64,000 nucleotides of DNA from CAYZQH01 sp050300015 (GTDB taxonomy: Bacteria; Pseudomonadota; Gammaproteobacteria; Pseudomonadales; Cellvibrionaceae). The DNA lies in the NCBI GenBank assembly GCA_050300015.1, contig JBNKWZ010000001.1, positions 1-64,000 on the forward strand, written 5' to 3'. The stretch's first letter is position 1; each line of letters opens with the position of its first letter. A program made the position numbers and the translations under genes. Shown here in pieces: positions 1 to 9,270 of this stretch. The notes under the pieces are model-generated. The model made no database searches and was not told the DNA's origin. It saw nothing but the letters and a program-made list of their open reading frames with translations.

Positions 1-105
1 AGTCAATGTGAAGTGAGAAAAGCTGTCAGGCGATTGAATACTCGGCCAAGAAAAACATTAGGTTACAATACGCCAAACCAACGGTGGATGGAAATGGCGG
101 CTTGA
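1..105 (+). CDS. IS30-family transposase, C-terminal end (cut by window edge)
   Basis: Frame 1 is open from the first base and ends in TGA at 103-105, giving 34 residues. They contain the run LNTRPRKTLGYNTP, which is typical of the extreme C terminus of IS30-family transposases (the LN-x-RPRK-x-LG segment of the DDE integrase fold). The upstream part lies outside the window, so I cannot tell whether the element is intact. The stop codon is followed within a few bases by a probable terminal repeat, which supports a real insertion sequence end. Confidence 0.75.
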   Translation, partial: SQCEVRKAVRRLNTRPRKTLGYNTPNQRWMEMAA

Positions 106-143
106 ATAAACGGGTGATGCACTTCGGATTTGAATCCGCGTTT
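106..143 (+). mobile_element. Probable right end of the IS30-type element
   Basis: Directly after the transposase stop there is a GTGATGCACTTCGGATTTG stretch followed by AATCCGCG. This placement and GATGCACTT-like wording are usual for IS30-family right inverted repeats. The partner repeat and target duplication are outside the window, so the exact end is uncertain. Confidence 0.5.
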
Positions 144-342
144 TAAAAATATTTGGTTCATTTAAAAAAAGTACGAACCCATAATGTAAAATCGAATAGC
201 GAAAGGGTAGCTATCCAAAAACGAATTCGCGAATGCCTGTGCGCGCATGAATGCGCAAGCGTTGGTGGATTGTTAAGGCGTTTACATAAGTAAGTTCCTT
301 AACCTAAACCAGAGCCTTCGAGCAATACATTGTGAAACCCCA

Positions 343-375
343 AAATAAAAACCCGATGGGTTTCCCCGTCGGGTT
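343..375 (-). terminator. Rho-independent terminator of the sugar dehydrogenase gene
   Basis: On the minus strand an AACCCGA...TCGGGTT stem closes over a short GC-rich loop and is followed by TTTTTATTTT. It lies about 50 bases past the stop of the PQQ dehydrogenase gene, in the right orientation. Confidence 0.75.
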
Positions 376-425
376 GCTGGATTTCATTCTTGTGTGTTTA
401 GCAGTGGCGCGCCACTACTAAATAT

Positions 426-1727
426 CTATTTATGTAGACGGTAAACCTCGCCATCATCGGTGATGTACCAAACCGAACCATCTGGCGCCACGGCTACATC
501 GCGAATTCGATCTTCACCCTCGTAGAATCGCTCTTCGCCGCGTACAAGGCCATTGTCGATATACAGCCTGGTCAAGGATTTACTCGCAAGGCCTGCAATT
601 AAAACACTGCCCTGCCACTCAGGGAACATGTCACCGTCATAGAACTCCATATCGCTTGGCGCGATAACGGGGTCCCAATAATAGATGGGTTGTTCCATGC
701 CGGCCATGGCAGTTATACCCTGACCAATAGGGGAGCCGTTGTAATCTTCACCGTAAGTGATCATCGGCCAACCGTAGTTTCTGCCCGCTTCCGGCTTATT
801 CAGTTCGTCACCACCTTGAGGTCCGTGTTCTATGGTCCAGAGCTCACCGGTGTTTGGGTGGATGTCTGCACCTTGAATATTGCGATGCCCATAGGACCAT
901 ACGGTGTCTTCACCATCCTCGCCCACAAAGGGGTTGGATGCAGGTGCACTGCCATCGCGGTTGATGCGCAACACCTTGCCGAGGGTGGTGTTGATGTCTT
1001 GCGCCAGTTCTCGCGCGCCAGGCACTGAGCGCTCTCCAAAGGTCACATACAGGTAACCGTCTGGACTAAAAATCACCCGCGACCCGAAATGTAGGGTTGA
1101 ATTCCAGTCTGGGGTTTGCCGAGCGATGATGATCGAATTTTCAAGTGACCCTTCATCTTGCGAGAGTGTTGCCCGTACCACTGCGGTGCCGTTGGTGTTG
1201 TTGGCTCGCGGCTCAGAGTAGGTGAAGTACACTTCGTGTGTGGTTTCGAAGTCGGGTGCAATGGTTACGTCCAAAAGGCCGCCTTGACCCTGCGTAAGGA
1301 TTTGCGCAGGAAGGCCTGAAATCGATGGTGAAACACCGCCATCCGGGGAGACGATTTTCATCTGGCCCAACCGCTCGGTCACCAGCAAACGACCGTCCGG
1401 CAAAAAGACCATGCCCCAAGGTAAATTTAGCGACGTGGTAACAACATCACGCACCACACTTCCCTTCGTGCTGATTTCAGGTGCGCGAGTTTGTTCAGGA
1501 AACGCAGGTGTTTGACCAGTAGCATTGGGCGGGTCGGTTGGGTAAGGAGGACCGGAGGGGTAACCGGTGCTGCTGGAGCTGGAGGCGCTCGACGAGCTAC
1601 TGCTTGAATTCGAAGAGCTGCTGCTCGAACTGGATGAGCTGCTGCTATCGCCGCCGCAGCTGGCTAGTAATAAACCACTCAGTAACCCGGCGGCCAAATG
1701 CCAGGTTAAGGGTTTGAATTTATTCAT
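426..1727 (-). CDS. PQQ-dependent aldose sugar dehydrogenase, lipoprotein with poly-Ser linker
   Basis: This 433-residue protein is a soluble PQQ quinoprotein of the YliI/Asd type, a six-bladed beta-propeller that oxidises aldoses in the periplasm or at the outer surface. A signal peptide ends in a lipobox (LLLASC, Cys24). A poly-Ser tract at about residues 28-53 tethers the propeller to the membrane anchor. Family motifs are present in order: LPDGRLLVTER, HFGSRVIFSPDGYLYV, GKVLRINRDG, and EHGPQGGDELN, which holds PQQ and Ca-binding positions. Length without linker fits the family. It is monocistronic, with its own terminator. Poly-Ser linkers of this kind are common in secreted enzymes of Saccharophagus and relatives. 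The real sugar substrate cannot be read from sequence. Confidence 0.9.
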   Translation of the reverse strand: MNKFKPLTWHLAAGLLSGLLLASCGGDSSSSSSSSSSSSNSSSSSSSASSSSSTGYPSGPPYPTDPPNATGQTPAFPEQTRAPEISTKGSVVRDVVTTSLNLPWGMVFLPDGRLLVTERLGQMKIVSPDGGVSPSISGLPAQILTQGQGGLLDVTIAPDFETTHEVYFTYSEPRANNTNGTAVVRATLSQDEGSLENSIIIARQTPDWNSTLHFGSRVIFSPDGYLYVTFGERSVPGARELAQDINTTLGKVLRINRDGSAPASNPFVGEDGEDTVWSYGHRNIQGADIHPNTGELWTIEHGPQGGDELNKPEAGRNYGWPMITYGEDYNGSPIGQGITAMAGMEQPIYYWDPVIAPSDMEFYDGDMFPEWQGSVLIAGLASKSLTRLYIDNGLVRGEERFYEGEDRIRDVAVAPDGSVWYITDDGEVYRLHK

Positions 1728-2266
1728 ACTGCCCTCGTTTCTCGTTTTGAGCCTATGGTTCCGCTTAGAATTTGCTTGGCAACATCGGCCTTGTGGGCCG
1801 CGGCAACCCAGTATGCCCTAAATAGGTGGCAAAGCTCACGCAGCGACGCCCCTGGTGTTTGTACAAATATCGATCTCAATCCGTTATTCTGTGTGGGTCT
1901 CGGTAAATGAACAAACGGTTCCCTTCGGTTTTGAGCCTTAACGCACAATTTGTTTTGGCCTTTTATTGTAAAGGCCTTAAAAAGCGCGCTTATTCTTCCT
2001 AGTTAATCAAAAATAGAGCAGATCGACCTTTTTTTGCCAGAGCTGGGGCTATTGAACTTGCGTAAAGCAATAACCTTTATTCGACTGTCGTCGGCGACAA
2101 GCGCTTTTTGCTGCAATCGAAGTTTCATAAGTGTATGAGCACATGATGGGGTGCCTCATCATTGGCTTTGACGCCAGGTTAAGAGTATGGAATTTAGAGT
2201 GGACAAAGCGCGGTCTTCATCAATGCTTTGCTGTGGGGTATGTGGTTGTGTATAAAGCCGCGAGCT
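1728..2266. other. Gene-poor spacer
   Basis: I see no convincing gene here. Short open frames on the minus strand lack a ribosome site and family character. The AT-rich part around 1960-2030 may carry the dehydrogenase promoter, but I cannot fix -35/-10 boxes. Confidence 0.5.
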
Positions 2267-2435
2267 ATTAACCCAGCAATCTTTTCTGTCGGGTTAAGCG
2301 GTACAAGGACGTGCCGCCATTGGCCGGAATGGGCAGTGCAAGCCCTTAAAATACAAGGAAATTCACATGTTTCCGCCAGCATTTTATGGGCGCGCAATTC
2401 AATAGATAGGAGATTTATTGAATTGCTGGGTTAAT
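2267..2435 (+). repeat. MITE-like 169-bp element, copy A, with 14-bp terminal inverted repeats
   Basis: ATTAACCCAGCAAT at 2267-2280 is repeated as a perfect inverted copy at 2422-2435. Inside is a hairpin at 2298-2317 (GCGGTAC / GTGCCGC with loop AAGGAC), a second one (CCATT...AATGG), and the stretch CCCTTAAAATACAAGGAAAT. A clearly homologous copy lies on the minus strand at about 32104-32249. There is no coding capacity, so a non-autonomous mobile or RNA-coding repeat is the likeliest reading. Confidence 0.65.
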
Positions 2436-2639
2436 AAAATAAGGCAACGAAGTTTTTAAACAACTTGCAGCGAATGATTTGTCAATATTATTCACTGTTT
2501 CCCGTGTGGGCGCTAATAAATAAAGAGGCATGCCTTTGGCGGCGTTCAATCGTTTGTGTGTGAGGTTATCCTTAGCTTGTCCGATCAAGACGGTAAGCGT
2601 TGATCGCTGAAAATGTTTTTATTCGCGGTTCGGGGTTAC

Positions 2640-3536
2640 TTAATCCCAGTAGGGTGGGTCGGGTATTTTTTCGGCGATAAAATCGATAAATGCGCGGGTT
2701 TTGATCGCTAGGTACTCTCGTTTAGGGTAGACCACATAAATTTCCCGAGTAGGGCACTCGTACTCGGGTAACAAAGCCATTAACTTGCCGTTGGCTATTT
2801 CCGGTGCCATTAAAAATGTGGGCATACGCGCAATGGCCGCCCCACCCATTACAATCTCTTTCAGTGCTAGGCTGTTGTTGGCTACGATGGTGGACGCGAG
2901 TTTGATATTTTGCTCACCGGTTTTGCTTTTAAATTGCCACTCCAGTGCCGAATCCTGATAGCGAAAACTGGCAATGATGTGACCGTTGCTTAGGTCTTTT
3001 GGATGGGTGGGTGCCCCAATTGCCTCAAGGTAGCTTGGAGCCGCTACGATGAGATGCCTGCAAGTACACAGGCGTCGTGCGGTAAGCGTGCTATCTTGGA
3101 GGTTCGCAATTCGTATCGAGACGTCGTAGCCAGGGTTAATGACATCTACTTTACGGTCTTCAAAATTCAGTTCAATGTTAATCAGCGGGTATCGAGTGCG
3201 AAATTCACTGATCAGCGGTGCGATGTGAATAAGACCAAACGACATCGGCAAGTTGACGTACAGGCGGCCTTTTGGCTCCTGATTGAATGAACTCACCTCC
3301 GCTATGGCTTCATCAATATGCGCCAGGCTTTGTTGGGCGCGCTCAAATAGGCGCTCGCCAGCTTCAGTAAGGCTCAATCTGCGCGTAGTACGGTTCAATA
3401 GGCGTACGTTTAACGAGCGCTCAAGCTCTGTGAGCTTTTTGCTGATCACCGAGCGGGATAGGTTCATCGACTCCGCAGCTTTCGTAAAGCTGCCCTGCCG
3501 GGCCACCGCCACAAACACTTTGATCTCTTCCAGCAC
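2640..3536 (-). CDS. LysR-family transcriptional regulator
   Basis: This 298-residue protein has the LysR layout: an N-terminal winged helix-turn-helix (residues about 1-60, with FVAVARQGSFTKAAE and a VSxKLTELE-like recognition helix, here VISKKLTELE) and a periplasmic-binding-like effector domain from about residue 90. The sequence style (RLLNRTTRRLSLTEAG, GRLYVNLPMSFG) belongs to the large DsdC/AaeR-like subgroup. It starts 118 bases from the divergent gene remnant and EamA transporter, so it probably controls that transporter and itself. The effector is unknown. Confidence 0.9.
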   Translation of the reverse strand: MLEEIKVFVAVARQGSFTKAAESMNLSRSVISKKLTELERSLNVRLLNRTTRRLSLTEAGERLFERAQQSLAHIDEAIAEVSSFNQEPKGRLYVNLPMSFGLIHIAPLISEFRTRYPLINIELNFEDRKVDVINPGYDVSIRIANLQDSTLTARRLCTCRHLIVAAPSYLEAIGAPTHPKDLSNGHIIASFRYQDSALEWQFKSKTGEQNIKLASTIVANNSLALKEIVMGGAAIARMPTFLMAPEIANGKLMALLPEYECPTREIYVVYPKREYLAIKTRAFIDFIAEKIPDPPYWD

Positions 3537-3653
3537 GGTATTTGTCCAGCCATTAGTAAAGTTATAAAAACAATGTTATTCCAATTGCGTGGATTATCAA
3601 TGTTTTTGTTACAGGTAGACTGTTGCGGTTACTAACCAGCACGGAGGCCGGTC

Positions 3654-3833
3654 ATGAGTAGGCATTTTTTCCCTGATTTAAAGGGAGTGCTCGGACCTGC
3701 GATTGCCACCTCAATGCACGCCGATGAGCGCTCGGTGGGTGCCAGCCTCCAGGGGCCGGCAGATGAGATCGGCCGCCTGAATTTGATAACCCATGAATCC
3801 CGCCGGGGCGTGCTTGTACGCGTAGGCCTTTAG
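3654..3833 (+). pseudogene. Remnant of a cyclase-family (kynurenine formamidase-like) gene
   Basis: A 59-codon frame begins at an ATG preceded by ACGGAGG. Its C-terminal half reads GPADEIGRLNLITHESR, which matches the conserved N-terminal segment of cyclase-family hydrolases (G-x-DDxIGxLNLIT). The frame then stops at TAG, where the intact family would continue for over 200 residues with a His-rich metal site that is absent here. I therefore read it as a truncated gene, possibly still translated as the first cistron before the EamA gene 31 bases downstream. The assignment rests on one short motif. Confidence 0.5.
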
Positions 3834-3864
3834 CCAAGCTGGTATTTGCAGAGAGGGACGTACA

Positions 3865-4794
3865 ATGAACAAACTCGACGCCATCGCAATACCCCGTCTC
3901 GCTTTGCGTCACTGGCTTGAGAGCCCCGGCGTATTGTTGATCATTTGCGGAGCACTGATTGGTTTTGGTTTTCCTCTCGCCAAAGTAGCAGCGCAGGCAC
4001 GCATTCCAATTAGCGCATGGTTAATGCTCTATTCATTGGGAGCATGTTTGGTGTTGTTACCCTTATTGATTGCCAAACGTCAGTTGGCCTTGCATCGTTC
4101 GGATCAATGGCGCTACGTCTGTATTGCCGGTCCAATCACTTTTGTTGGCCCCAATATGTTGGTGTTTTTCACCGTACCGCATGTGGGTGCAGGTTTTACC
4201 GGCTTAATGTTTGCACTCTCACCTGTGTGTACCGTGTTTTTGGCTTACGTCATGGGGCTGGATAAGTTGAACGTGTGGCGAATGGTCGGTTTGGCGTTGG
4301 GGTTCGGCGGCGCGGTCTCCATCAGCTTTGCGCATGGTGGCGAAATCAATGCGGGTGCTTGGATTTGGGTCAGTGCGGCATTGGCCATACCCATGGTACT
4401 TGCAAGCGGCAATATATACAGAACCCTTGCCTGGCCATCCAATAGCGCCCCAGAGGTATTGGCTTTTTGGAGCCACGCTGTGGCATTGGGGTTTACCTTC
4501 ACTGCCACGCAACTGTTCGCGCCGGGTAAAGTTATGGCAATGGTTATAGAGCATCCATTATTGGTTGGTACTCAATTATTATTGGCAGGCCTCGCCGCGC
4601 CATTCGCTTTTCGTCTACAAAGGTTTGGCGGCCCAGTATTACTAAGCCAAATGGGCCAAGTGGCCGCCGCCACCAGTCTTTTGGTGGCTACGCTTTTGCT
4701 TGGTGAAGTGTATTCCACAACCGCTTGGTTAAGTGCAGGAGTGGTTGGGTTGGGGGTTGTGGTGACGCTTTATGGGAAGAGGAAGAGTGTTTGA
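3865..4794 (+). CDS. EamA/DMT-family transporter
   Basis: The 309-residue product is an integral inner-membrane protein with about ten hydrophobic segments in two EamA halves (residues about 25-155 and 170-305), as in drug/metabolite exporters of the DMT superfamily. Typical features are the GFGFPLAKVA start of TM1, the GAGFTGLMFALSPVCTVFLAYV segment closing the first half, and GQVAAATSLLVATLLLGE near the end. The start ATG is preceded by GAGAGGGACGTACA. It lies divergent from a LysR gene, the usual arrangement for a regulated exporter. Substrate cannot be predicted. Confidence 0.85.
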   Translation: MNKLDAIAIPRLALRHWLESPGVLLIICGALIGFGFPLAKVAAQARIPISAWLMLYSLGACLVLLPLLIAKRQLALHRSDQWRYVCIAGPITFVGPNMLVFFTVPHVGAGFTGLMFALSPVCTVFLAYVMGLDKLNVWRMVGLALGFGGAVSISFAHGGEINAGAWIWVSAALAIPMVLASGNIYRTLAWPSNSAPEVLAFWSHAVALGFTFTATQLFAPGKVMAMVIEHPLLVGTQLLLAGLAAPFAFRLQRFGGPVLLSQMGQVAAATSLLVATLLLGEVYSTTAWLSAGVVGLGVVVTLYGKRKSV

Positions 4795-5020
4795 TTTGGT
4801 GGTATCAAGTTAATAGTCAATGGGATGGAAGAAAGGTTTCACCTTTCAGGTTGGCCTAAAGTCGCTTAAAAATGCGTCCTACACACGAAAGTACAATTTC
4901 AGAAAATAGCATCGAATAACTGCAGGGCATGATTCTTCTGGGTGCCGTGTATAAAGTAATTCCCAGCACTTTATACCATAGGCCTCTTCGATGCTTAAAC
5001 TCTCATCTTTTAATCAAGCA

Positions 5021-6643
5021 CTATGTACTTGGTTGCGCGCGCTCTCGGCGCAATGCAAAAAGCATTACCAGCAGGGTGATGGCCAAAGGGAACCCTGAAG
5101 CATCGATTTCTGGCACAGCCGATACAGTTCGATAGTCGTAGTTATAGGCCACAGTCTGGTTCAGCGCAGCATACCTCACAGAGAATTCCGCACCTTTACT
5201 CATATCCACGTTATGGTCGAACTGGATATCGAGTTGTGCGGCCAGACTGAACTGCGGTGCAAACTCAACCATATCAGCAATAAGATAATCATCAATTAAA
5301 ATCTCGCCCATAGGTATTGCAGACAGTAACAACCTGATGAAGCTGTTGGCGCCGAAAAGCGCGGAGCCTTCCACTTTAAGCGCCTCACCCATCCCGGCTT
5401 CAAGGGCAAGCGTACCGCGTTCGACGAGAAGGTCACCCGCAATATCTAAGCCCTGGTACGCCGAACTAAGAGCGCCGCCGTCGATTTTTACATTGCCATT
5501 GATTTGAGAGTGGTCAAGCCCTTGGACTGCTGCACCCTCACCGATGACAACCGTCCCGGCCGCGTCAATTTGTGCGCGTTCTATCAGCACCTGCATGGTG
5601 CTTGGGTTGTCCCCTTCAATATAGACCGAGCCTTCGGTGGTGAGGCTGCCGCCATCGCGAAAAGTCACAAAACCTGCGCTTTCAAACAGTGCGTCATTCA
5701 CCAGCTCAATTTGGGAGCCTGCTCCCGAGACCAGTAAGCCAGTATCTGTGCTGTCGCCACCGCTGTAAGAAAAGGCTATTGGGGTTTCAACGACGTTACT
5801 AAAGTCGTCGGATTGCAAGATGCGGCCGCCGTCCACCACGCGTGCGGACTGGTCCTCGCCTGATGTCAAAAACAGTCGATGCTCAGTCTCGAACACAGAT
5901 CCAGCACCGGACACTTCAAAGTCCGCGTGGATATTCCCAAGGCTCAATGCATCAGGGAACGACCAGCCATCTTCACTGCCAAGGTTGACTCCCGACAGGG
6001 CTAGGCGCCCTCCATCTGATACGAGCACTTGCGCCTCGCCTATACCCGAGTCCACCAATAGGCGGCCTCCCGCGAGAGTTTCGCCATTTGTGTCCGACAG
6101 ATATGAGCCGGGACCGGAGACGATCAATTGGGTAGCGCCATTGCCTTTAACCGAATCGGTCATGGATACACCGTAAGCGCTAATCACACGGGCACCATTC
6201 GTAACGCTGAGCACAGAGCCATTGCCGGCAATAGCCAAACCACCATCAGCCATAAGCTCGGTGCCTGGGCCGTCCACATAAACGCGCCCACGGCTGCTTG
6301 CCTCGGGTAGGCCGATCTTCGATGTCTCTAGTGTGAAGAGTTCCTGCGTATCGCCGTTGCTGAACAATACGTCGCCGAACCCAGGGGCACCCGAAGTGGT
6401 ATCAAGCGATCGATCATCATTGCGCTCCATACCTGCCACTAAAACGAAAAAATGTGCATCCTCGGCCGTACCGATGTAACCGGTGACGGCGGTGTTGCCC
6501 TCGTTAAAGGGATCAATCACAGCACCCGCAAAGGCCGACGCGGTGACCACTGTGAGGTAGGCTGAAACAATAAGCAGGCTAGCGCGTCTGGCATGGGTTG
6601 TAAGTCGACTAGGAACAAAACCTTTTGAATTGATATTAGTCAT
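5021..6643 (-). CDS. Secreted beta-rich repeat protein with PEP-CTERM-like C-terminal tag
   Basis: The 540-residue protein starts with a long signal peptide (hydrophobic core at residues about 22-40, cleavage near ASAFAGA). The body is Gly/Ser/Val-rich with recurring VSGAGS, VSDGGRLALSG, DGGSL and INGNVKI motifs, like the autotransporter-associated passenger repeats that form right-handed beta-helices. No beta-barrel translocator follows. Instead the last 30 residues are VPEIDASGF, a hydrophobic segment (PLAITLLVMLFAL) and RRERAQPST. That tripartite end is the layout of PEP-CTERM/exosortase sorting signals, in a VPEID variant. I therefore infer a surface-anchored adhesin-like protein. No exosortase gene is in the window. 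The gene is monocistronic. Confidence 0.6.
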   Translation of the reverse strand: MTNINSKGFVPSRLTTHARRASLLIVSAYLTVVTASAFAGAVIDPFNEGNTAVTGYIGTAEDAHFFVLVAGMERNDDRSLDTTSGAPGFGDVLFSNGDTQELFTLETSKIGLPEASSRGRVYVDGPGTELMADGGLAIAGNGSVLSVTNGARVISAYGVSMTDSVKGNGATQLIVSGPGSYLSDTNGETLAGGRLLVDSGIGEAQVLVSDGGRLALSGVNLGSEDGWSFPDALSLGNIHADFEVSGAGSVFETEHRLFLTSGEDQSARVVDGGRILQSDDFSNVVETPIAFSYSGGDSTDTGLLVSGAGSQIELVNDALFESAGFVTFRDGGSLTTEGSVYIEGDNPSTMQVLIERAQIDAAGTVVIGEGAAVQGLDHSQINGNVKIDGGALSSAYQGLDIAGDLLVERGTLALEAGMGEALKVEGSALFGANSFIRLLLSAIPMGEILIDDYLIADMVEFAPQFSLAAQLDIQFDHNVDMSKGAEFSVRYAALNQTVAYNYDYRTVSAVPEIDASGFPLAITLLVMLFALRRERAQPST

Positions 6644-7204
6644 GAGAACTCCTTACTCATATTCCGATTAACTTGAACGGGTGCAGGGTAGAGGGCGCTG
6701 CACCATAAAATGTACCCAGGAAAACTTGACATCGCGCACTTGCATTCAGCCAGAGAGACGCTCGACTGAGCCAAATGTTTCGGCTTTCTGGCGTCGATGT
6801 GTTTAACTTGTGAAGCAGGTAATTCGTGACTTTATACCGTTTTTTATTCAAGCAACTTATGCACCAAAACAACGTTGGCAACCGGCGAGAGTGCTGCCAA
6901 AAGGTGTGTGAGGCTTGGGGGCCGAGGGCTGGGGTTAATTGTCGAAAAGGCGTGAAAGAAAATTTAAGCCAAAATCCTACAGATCATACCGTAAACTCTC
7001 GTGCCAACTGGCAAAAAAATCGACAGCGACTAGAAAGGTTAGCTTGTTAGGTATGAGGGTAAGGTGGGGGGGGCGGTTTGATTGCATCAAACTGCACTCT
7101 AATGGCAAGACAAGGAGTTTCTTACCCAAACTCTTTCACAATCCTCAGGGCACTCGTGCGTCCATTGGCATTAGTAAATCCATTTACGTCAAGGGCCCGC
7201 CGCA
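6644..7204. other. Intergenic stretch without recognisable gene
   Basis: The part next to 6643 holds the upstream region of the PEP-CTERM-like gene (GAGTTCTCATG context). The rest contains only overlapping short frames with no family resemblance. The right edge leads into repeat R1. Confidence 0.5.
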
Positions 7205-7459
7205 GCCGGGTTGAATCTATACAAGTGCACTTGAACAAAAAGGTTTCGCCTTATGGGCGAGGTACTTTTCTTATGCGAGTAAGAAAAGTACCCAAAAGAA
7301 TCACGCCCTGCACCTCGGCCTTCGGCTGCCCTCACTCCCACGCAATTTTTCAGGGTCGGCGTGAAGGTACGTCCTGCACATGCACGCCTAAAGCGCACGT
7401 CCTGTGCGCTTTCCCCAAAAAATCACGCTCCGCTCGGCGAGGTGACGGGAGGATTAAGG
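7205..7459 (-). repeat. Dispersed hairpin repeat R1
   Basis: Minus-oriented copy of the intergenic repeat family. In element orientation its left end is the CCCGTCACCTCGCCGAGCGG motif at 7425-7455, then a hairpin with perfect 9-bp stem and AGGAC loop (7390-7412), then the GCAGCCGAAGGCCGAGGTGC block. Short open frames through it are by-products. Confidence 0.8.
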
Positions 7460-7913
7460 TCAAAACCAGAAAGACAGTATGTACAGCACAAATTTACCGG
7501 GAGCAAAAGCCATTAACGGCTTAAGGTTAACTGGCATGCAAGGTAATTTAAGGGCCAGCTTATGTGAATATTACCGTGATGGGGTGAATTTGGGGGGCTA
7601 TATTAGGGGAGTGAGCATGAAGTGGTAGGGCTTTACAGAAGTAGCAGCAAAAAATGCCCCAATCTTTTTGATGCAGTCCTAGCGCCTTAGTTTTTAAGAT
7701 AATGTAAATCCCGGGCAGAACCAAGCAGTCCAGATATGATCAGCGACCAAATATTAGCACGTATAAAATGCAAACTGAACATTTCACTAGGTCGAGTATT
7801 TATATATTGATCTCGCGTGTCAATCGTGAATTACGAAACTTCTTCTTACTTGAAGCAGGGGTTAATTCAGTCTAATACTCTTTTATAAATAGTTATTCAG
7901 GAGGAATAGCATT
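7460..7913. other. AT-rich spacer before the lipoprotein gene
   Basis: No gene, RNA or clear repeat recognised. It contains the promoter region of the lipoprotein at 7914. A GGAGG ribosome site sits at about 7901-7905. Confidence 0.5.
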
Positions 7914-8507
7914 ATGAAATATTTTACACTCGTATTGATAGCGCTAATTACCATTAGCTGTACGCCTAGGCCGGCGCCGACGACACCAGATACAATTACT
8001 GCAGATGCTGACGCAAGGGGGTTACCGAACCGAATAATTAACGGTCCACTCCCAGGATGTGGTGATGCATTTGAACTTGTTGACCAAACGTTAATGATTC
8101 CACAACAGGAAATCACGTTAGATGTTGAAAACATAGTAGATAGGGTTGGTGTCGTTGTGAGGGGAGCAACATATTCGTATGCTACTCGTCCTGTTAATCC
8201 TTTTAATTGCGATTCTACTACTCTGCCTGCTATTCCAATGCCTAGCGTTGCGTTTGGATTTAACTATTTAGGAGATTATACGCGAAGAAATCCTTTATGT
8301 ATGAATGCGTCAAGTATTACTTTTACTGGGTTTTCTATAACAGGAACCGCACTTGATTCTCTTGTAGAGGGTGTGGTGCGTGATTTAATTTGGTTGGAAG
8401 TTGATTGTTCTGTCGCTGGAACTTTTCACTCCTTACATAATGGTGGTGCATTTCCGGGTACAGCCAATCCCAGATGTAGCAATTGGGTTGATCTAACAAC
8501 TTTATAG
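7914..8507 (+). CDS. Hypothetical lipoprotein
   Basis: I do not recognise this 197-residue protein. It has a short signal peptide and a lipobox (TISC, Cys16), so it should be a lipoprotein, followed by a Pro/Thr-rich spacer. The rest has about five cysteines, which suggests disulfides in the periplasm or on the surface, and beta-strand-rich sequence. The start is supported by a strong upstream GGAGG. The gene stands alone between repeats R1 (minus) and R2 (minus) and is more AT-rich than the core genes to the right, so recent acquisition is plausible. Confidence 0.7.
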   Translation: MKYFTLVLIALITISCTPRPAPTTPDTITADADARGLPNRIINGPLPGCGDAFELVDQTLMIPQQEITLDVENIVDRVGVVVRGATYSYATRPVNPFNCDSTTLPAIPMPSVAFGFNYLGDYTRRNPLCMNASSITFTGFSITGTALDSLVEGVVRDLIWLEVDCSVAGTFHSLHNGGAFPGTANPRCSNWVDLTTL

Positions 8508-8554
8508 GTTGTATGGAACACCAGATGTACATAACAGGTAAAATAAACTGGGGG

Positions 8555-8790
8555 CGCGTCCAATCTCCTTAACAATTCGGCGGATTCATTTGCACCCATG
8601 CGCCCATCGGCATTAGTAAATCCATCTAGTTAATGGCGCCCTGCACCGCGCTGCCCTCACTCCCGAATCAATTAAAGGGGGCGCGGTGAATGCCCGTCCG
8701 GGGCCTCCACCGTTCAATCGTGCGTCCGTGCACGATTGCCGCCTTGAATTGCTTCTCCGCTCGGCGAGGTGACGGGATTACGAAGAGCAA
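8555..8790 (-). repeat. Dispersed hairpin repeat R2
   Basis: Minus-oriented copy. The end motif TCGGCGAGGTGACGGG is at 8760-8775. The hairpin at 8715-8738 occupies the same place as in R1 but with a different 9-bp stem (CAATCGTGC / GCACGATTG) and loop ACGGAC in element orientation. Confidence 0.8.
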
Positions 8791-8875
8791 GACCTCTTTG
8801 ATAAAAACTAAATTAAAAGATCAACTCTGTAAGAGTTGAGCCGTTACTTTTTTGCTTCCTTGCTTTTGACCTTAA

Positions 8876-9104
8876 ACGTCCCGTCACCAGGCCGAATGGA
8901 GGTGGGATTTGGTAGGGCAGACGTGCATGGATGCGCGGCTGAGCGGTGGACGTCCTGGACGGACCTTCACCGCGACCTGCCAAATCACACTGGGAATGAG
9001 GGTAGTCGCTTTGCGACCCGGGTGCAGGGCGCCATTTGGATTGTTAAGGGGGTTGGGCGAGCAACCCCCTTGACTCGCCATCAAGGCGAAACCTTGTTTT
9101 AACT
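8876..9104 (+). repeat. Dispersed hairpin repeat R3
   Basis: Plus-oriented copy, very similar to R4 about 1.3 kb away. It ends with the hairpin AAGGGGGTT / AACCCCCTT and the CGCC-ATCA-AGGCG hairpin. The open frame across it is not a gene. Confidence 0.8.
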
Positions 9105-9270
9105 AGCCTTTATGGTGTGTGTCCAATTAAATTAAACTCACGGCCAATTCAAAGCGCTTAAAAAAGCACTGAAATAGGTTTAAGCTTGAAGCCTGCGACC
9201 AAACGGTTTTTATGCTTGTTCGCGAAAGTCTCGGCGCTTGCCCTCTTTTATAGTTAACCTGGTATATATA

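Noticed and set aside
1724..1948. Minus-strand 74-codon frame upstream of the sugar dehydrogenase
   Set aside because: It overlaps the dehydrogenase start, has no ribosome site or recognisable domain, and occupies the expected promoter region.
8836..9102. Open frame with PHRDLPNHTGNEGS-type sequence, and similar frames in other repeat copies (10255-10455, 11510-11707, 13601-14011, 24795-25055)
   Set aside because: These frames run through the dispersed hairpin repeat, differ in frame and length between copies and follow the repeat, not a protein family. They are by-products of the repeat.
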